Positions 8,412-11,393 of a stretch of 11,393 nucleotides of DNA are shown here, piece by piece (position 1 is the stretch's first letter; every line of letters starts with the position of its first letter). Under the pieces are notes generated by a model, which saw nothing but the letters and a program-made list of their open reading frames with translations, had not been told where the DNA came from and did no database searches. Origin of the DNA: an uncultured beta proteobacterium (GTDB lineage Bacteria; Pseudomonadota; Gammaproteobacteria; Burkholderiales; Burkholderiaceae_C); the NCBI GenBank assembly GCA_903870955.1, contig CAIQEX010000462.1, positions 1 through 11,393 on the forward strand, written 5' to 3'. A program made the position numbers and the translations under genes.

Positions 8412-9664
8412 AGATTTCCATTCCCGTTGCAGTCATTGGTGGCGGCCCGGCTGGCCTGATGGCGGCTCAAGTCCTGGTTGATGCGGGTGTCGCCGTGCAT
8501 TTGTTTGACGCCATGCCATCTATCGGGCGCAAGTTCTTGCTGGCTGGCAAGGGAGGTTTAAACCTCACGCATTCTGAAGGCGCAGACACCTTTGCCGGAC
8601 GCTACGGTGCACGGCGCGACGCCATTGAGCGGGTGCTGAGCGACTTTGATGCCACGGCCTTGCGGGAGTGGACACGAAGTTTGGGTATCGAAACTTTTGT
8701 CGGCACATCGGGAAGGGTATTTCCCAAAGATATGAAGGCTGCGCCGCTACTTCGTGCCTGGTTGCATCATTTGCGTCAACCGACAAAAGGTCCGGGCGTG
8801 CAGTTTCACATGCGTCACCGCTGGATCGGTTGGGGCGAGGACAACAGCCTGCTATTCGATACACCCCAGGGTCGCAGCGAAATCAATGCTGACGCGGTTT
8901 TGCTGGCACTTGGCGGTGGCAGCTGGGCACGACTGGGCTCCAATGGTGCCTGGGTACCGATGCTGGCGCAAAAGGGCGTCTCCGTAGCGCCGCTGTTGCC
9001 GTCCAATTGTGGTTTTGACGTGCAAGGCGGCTGGAGCGAACATTTCAAAAAACGGTTTGCCGGACAACCCTTTAAATCCGTGGCCATCGCATTCGCACCG
9101 ACCGGTGGACCCACGTGGCGGCGCAAGGGCGAGTTTGTAGCCACGGAGTCTGGCGTGGAAGGAAGCCTGGTATATGCCGCCTCGGCCCTGTTGCGCGACG
9201 AAATCATCCGTAACGGTACTGCCACCTTTAACTTGGATCTGTTACCCGATATGTCCGTCGAAAAGGTGCTTCAAGAAGTCAGCCATCCGCGCGGATCGCG
9301 TTCATTGTCCAGTCACCTCAAGAGCCGACTCAACCTGGACGGTATCAAAGTTGCCATGTTGCATGAGTTATTGGATAAGGCCGCAATCAATGATCCCGCG
9401 CAACTTGCAGCTGCGATCAAGGCCCTGCCGATCACATTGCAAGCCACCCGCCCAATTGACGAAGCCATCAGCAGTGCCGGTGGTGTGCTTTTTGAGGTGC
9501 TGAATGCCGATCACATGCTGGAGCAATTGCCCGGTGTATTTTGTGCAGGAGAAATGCTGGATTGGGAGGCCCCAACGGGCGGCTACTTATTGCATGCCTG
9601 CTTTGCTACCGGGCGGGCGGCGGGCCATGGTGCGCTGGCCTGGCTGAACCGCGGCGCGGCTTAA
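8408..9664 (+). CDS. HI0933/BaiN-like flavoprotein, PP_4765 family (NAD(P)/FAD-dependent oxidoreductase)
   Basis: This is a cytoplasmic FAD-binding oxidoreductase of unknown substrate, 418 residues. The N-terminal Rossmann dinucleotide-binding motif is GGGPAG (11-16), with the acidic end of strand 2 at HLFDAMPS. It is followed by the family signature [18 protein letters not shown] (40-57), a conserved ALGGGSWA motif near residue 170, and the C-terminal FAD-binding motif [20 protein letters not shown] (376-395). These place it in the HI0933-like group, and the overall type fits the TIGR03862 (PP_4765) subfamily. Some distant HI0933-like relatives (BaiN) act on bile-acid rings, and no such role is suggested here. 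ATG 8408-8410 overlaps the AddA-like stop as ATGA, so it is translated from the addAB-type mRNA. Its stop TAA (9662-9664) overlaps the stop of the convergent kinase gene. Function in this operon is unknown. Confidence 0.93.
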   Translation: MKISIPVAVIGGGPAGLMAAQVLVDAGVAVHLFDAMPSIGRKFLLAGKGGLNLTHSEGADTFAGRYGARRDAIERVLSDFDATALREWTRSLGIETFVGTSGRVFPKDMKAAPLLRAWLHHLRQPTKGPGVQFHMRHRWIGWGEDNSLLFDTPQGRSEINADAVLLALGGGSWARLGSNGAWVPMLAQKGVSVAPLLPSNCGFDVQGGWSEHFKKRFAGQPFKSVAIAFAPTGGPTWRRKGEFVATESGVEGSLVYAASALLRDEIIRNGTATFNLDLLPDMSVEKVLQEVSHPRGSRSLSSHLKSRLNLDGIKVAMLHELLDKAAINDPAQLAAAIKALPITLQATRPIDEAISSAGGVLFEVLNADHMLEQLPGVFCAGEMLDWEAPTGGYLLHACFATGRAAGHGALAWLNRGAA

Positions 9665-11393
9665 ATATCGCTCTCAGATTCCGGTTGCAACCTAAGGTGC
9701 TGGCGAAGCTCATCGGCTTTGAAGGGCTTGGAAAGGAACGCGTCCATTCCAGCTTGTTCGCAAGCCTCCCGGTCACTGGCCATGGCGTTCGCTGTCATGG
9801 CGACAATTCGCACCCGTTTTCTCTGATTGGCCATTTCAAAAGCGCGAATGGCGCGCGTGGCGTCGAGTCCGTCCATGACCGGCATTTGCATGTCCATCAG
9901 TATCAGATCGAAGTCTTGCCGCATGGCAGCGCGTAAGCCCTCTTCGCCATTGATGGCCAACGTAACCTGGTGGCCGGCACGCTCGATCAGGCTGATCGCC
10001 AGCTTCTGATTTATGACGTGGTCTTCCACCAGCAAGACGTGCAGGCATCGGGCCACTTGGCTTCCTGCACCCAGGTCAATAGACGCTATGTCGGGTGCCT
10101 TGGGTAGCAAGGGAAGTGGCTTGCCAGCTTTCACGCGAATGGAAAATTCGAAGGTGCTTCCGACGCCCAGCGCAGATTGCAATTCGATATGGCTTCCCAT
10201 GAGGCGCACTAAGGTGCTGGCAATGGTCAGGCCTAATCCGGTTCCCCCATAGTTGCGTGTTGTCGAACTGTCTGCTTGCGTAAACGCTTCAAATACGGTG
10301 AGTTGCTTGTCGGGATCAATACCAATTCCCGTGTCACTGACCCAGAAGCGGAAAGTAGGCGGTAGTTCTGGTTTGCGTTCCCAACCCACAGTCACGCTGC
10401 CACTCGGCGTGAATTTGATTGCATTGCCCACGAGATTGGTCATTACCTGTAGCAAGCGATTGGGGTCGCCGACCAGGTAGGTGTCCAAATCCCCATTCGA
10501 CACCACGTTCAATTCCAGGCCCTTGGTTTGGGCGCGAACGCGAAGGGGTGCCAGACACTGGTTAAACAATTGTGCAAGGTCAAACTCAACAGCATCGAGC
10601 TCGACCTTGCCAGCTTCAATTTTGGAAAAATCCAGAATTTCGTTGATGATTGCCAGCAGCGACGTCGCGGATGTTTTTACCACCTGCAACAGCTCTCTTT
10701 GCTCTTGTGTCAATGGCGTATCCAGAACCAGATCGGTCATCCCCATGATGCCGTTCATCGGGGTTCGGATTTCGTGGCTGATCGTTGCCAGAAATTCGCT
10801 TTTGGCGCGGTTGGACTGTTCCGCCTGGTCTTTGGCCTGCACCAGGTCATGGACGCGTTGTTTGATGGTCCGCGACATGGTGTTGAATGCGGCACCAAGC
10901 TGGCCCAACTCGTCGTCACCTTCGGTAACCGGTGCGGGGCTCAAATTGCCTTGGGTTACTTCGTGGCTGGCGCGCGTTAAGGCAACTAAATGCCGAGTCA
11001 ACCACAAGCCTAGCACCATCAGCAGCACGGCAGAAAGGACCAGTTCTCCCAGCGCGATCAGCGCGCCTTGGCCTAACAAGGCGCGGCGTGCAGCCTGTAT
11101 GTGGGAAAGATCCATACCCATGTAAAGGGTGCCTAGACGTTGCCCAGACATGAGAACCGGCGTTTGCACGTGGTGAACCGGATCGGTCATGTTCAACGCC
11201 AGGTCAAAGCCCGCGTCGTTGTCGGGTAGCGCCCGTTCTTTAGGCCAACCGCTGCTAGCGACGCGGTTATTTTGGGCATCTACCAGGACCAGATAACGTA
11301 CGCCCTTTTGGCTCAGGCTCTCATCCAGAACCGATTGCACCGTCGCATAGTCGCGTTGCGCTAAAGGGGCAATCGTCGCCGCGCTCAAGATGG
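9661..11393 (-). CDS. Hybrid sensor histidine kinase with receiver domain (5' end outside window)
   Basis: This is a membrane-bound two-component hybrid kinase. The frame is open to the right edge, so the N-terminus and probable first membrane helix are missing. Residues here count from the codon at 11386-11388: partial extracytoplasmic sensor domain (about 1-105, with [20 protein letters not shown]); membrane helix about 108-130; HAMP about 131-183; coiled linker; HisKA with phospho-acceptor H205 in [13 protein letters not shown]; ATPase with N box N322 (NLVGNAIKF), G1 DTGIGI (352-357) and G2 GGTGLGL (381-387); a short linker; and a receiver domain (about 449-568) with E455/D456, phospho-acceptor D499 ([13 protein letters not shown]), T532 and K554. 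All phosphorelay residues are present. No Hpt domain follows, so an Hpt protein elsewhere would be expected to complete the relay, as with many BarA-like hybrids. No response regulator is adjacent within the window. The ligand is unknown. Confidence 0.95.
   Translation of the reverse strand, partial: ILSAATIAPLAQRDYATVQSVLDESLSQKGVRYLVLVDAQNNRVASSGWPKERALPDNDAGFDLALNMTDPVHHVQTPVLMSGQRLGTLYMGMDLSHIQAARRALLGQGALIALGELVLSAVLLMVLGLWLTRHLVALTRASHEVTQGNLSPAPVTEGDDELGQLGAAFNTMSRTIKQRVHDLVQAKDQAEQSNRAKSEFLATISHEIRTPMNGIMGMTDLVLDTPLTQEQRELLQVVKTSATSLLAIINEILDFSKIEAGKVELDAVEFDLAQLFNQCLAPLRVRAQTKGLELNVVSNGDLDTYLVGDPNRLLQVMTNLVGNAIKFTPSGSVTVGWERKPELPPTFRFWVSDTGIGIDPDKQLTVFEAFTQADSSTTRNYGGTGLGLTIASTLVRLMGSHIELQSALGVGSTFEFSIRVKAGKPLPLLPKAPDIASIDLGAGSQVARCLHVLLVEDHVINQKLAISLIERAGHQVTLAINGEEGLRAAMRQDFDLILMDMQMPVMDGLDATRAIRAFEMANQRKRVRIVAMTANAMASDREACEQAGMDAFLSKPFKADELRQHLRLQPESESDI

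Noticed and set aside
11386..11388. TTG as the start codon of the histidine kinase
   Set aside because: The frame continues to the window edge and the protein would lack the first membrane segment expected before its extracytoplasmic domain, so the gene is treated as truncated by the window.
1..11393. Mobile elements, CRISPR arrays, defence islands, tRNA genes
   Set aside because: No transposase, integrase, direct-repeat array, tRNA-like cloverleaf or composition break was seen; the AddAB-type pair is better explained as housekeeping recombination than as phage defence.

Overview
The window looks like a core-chromosome segment of a beta-proteobacterium, most likely Burkholderiales/Comamonadaceae (a Rhodoferax-like lineage). 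This is inferred from protein flavour (Rho, L31 type B, the AddAB-like pair, the PP_4765-type flavoprotein), the GC-rich coding sequence and the gene order. No database search was possible. I see no mobile element, CRISPR array, tRNA or rRNA.

Layout. Positions 1-92 (minus) hold the first ~30 codons of a gene that runs off the left edge and is probably a membrane protein. An intrinsic terminator at 117-152 ends rpmE2 (ribosomal protein L31 type B, 183-440, minus). Upstream of it are rho (transcription terminator Rho, 515-1777, minus), a 215-base leader/intergenic stretch, and trxA (thioredoxin, 1993-2331, minus), which ends at its own terminator at 1946-1977. Only 45 bases after the trxA start, a tightly packed plus-strand operon begins: an AddB-like nuclease (2377-5040), an AddA-like helicase-nuclease (5037-8411) and a HI0933/PP_4765-type flavoprotein (8408-9664). 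Both junctions are 4-base ATGA overlaps. A hybrid sensor histidine kinase (minus) enters from the right edge; its 5' end is outside the window. It meets the flavoprotein tail to tail, and the two stop codons share the palindrome TTAA.

How the genes relate. The left block is housekeeping: transcription termination, redox homeostasis and a ribosomal protein. The central operon encodes a two-subunit AddAB-type double-strand-break end-processing enzyme. AddA carries a complete SF1 helicase plus a RecB-type nuclease domain. AddB carries a nuclease domain with four cysteines spaced as in the AddB Fe-S cluster, but has no recognisable Walker A. The flavoprotein, translationally coupled to AddA, has no known function; its placement raises the possibility of a link between redox state and recombination, but this is only inference.

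No clearly new system is present. The points most worth checking are the flavoprotein coupled to AddAB, the C-rich leader of rho (possible autogenous Rho-dependent attenuation), and the overlapping convergent stop codons.
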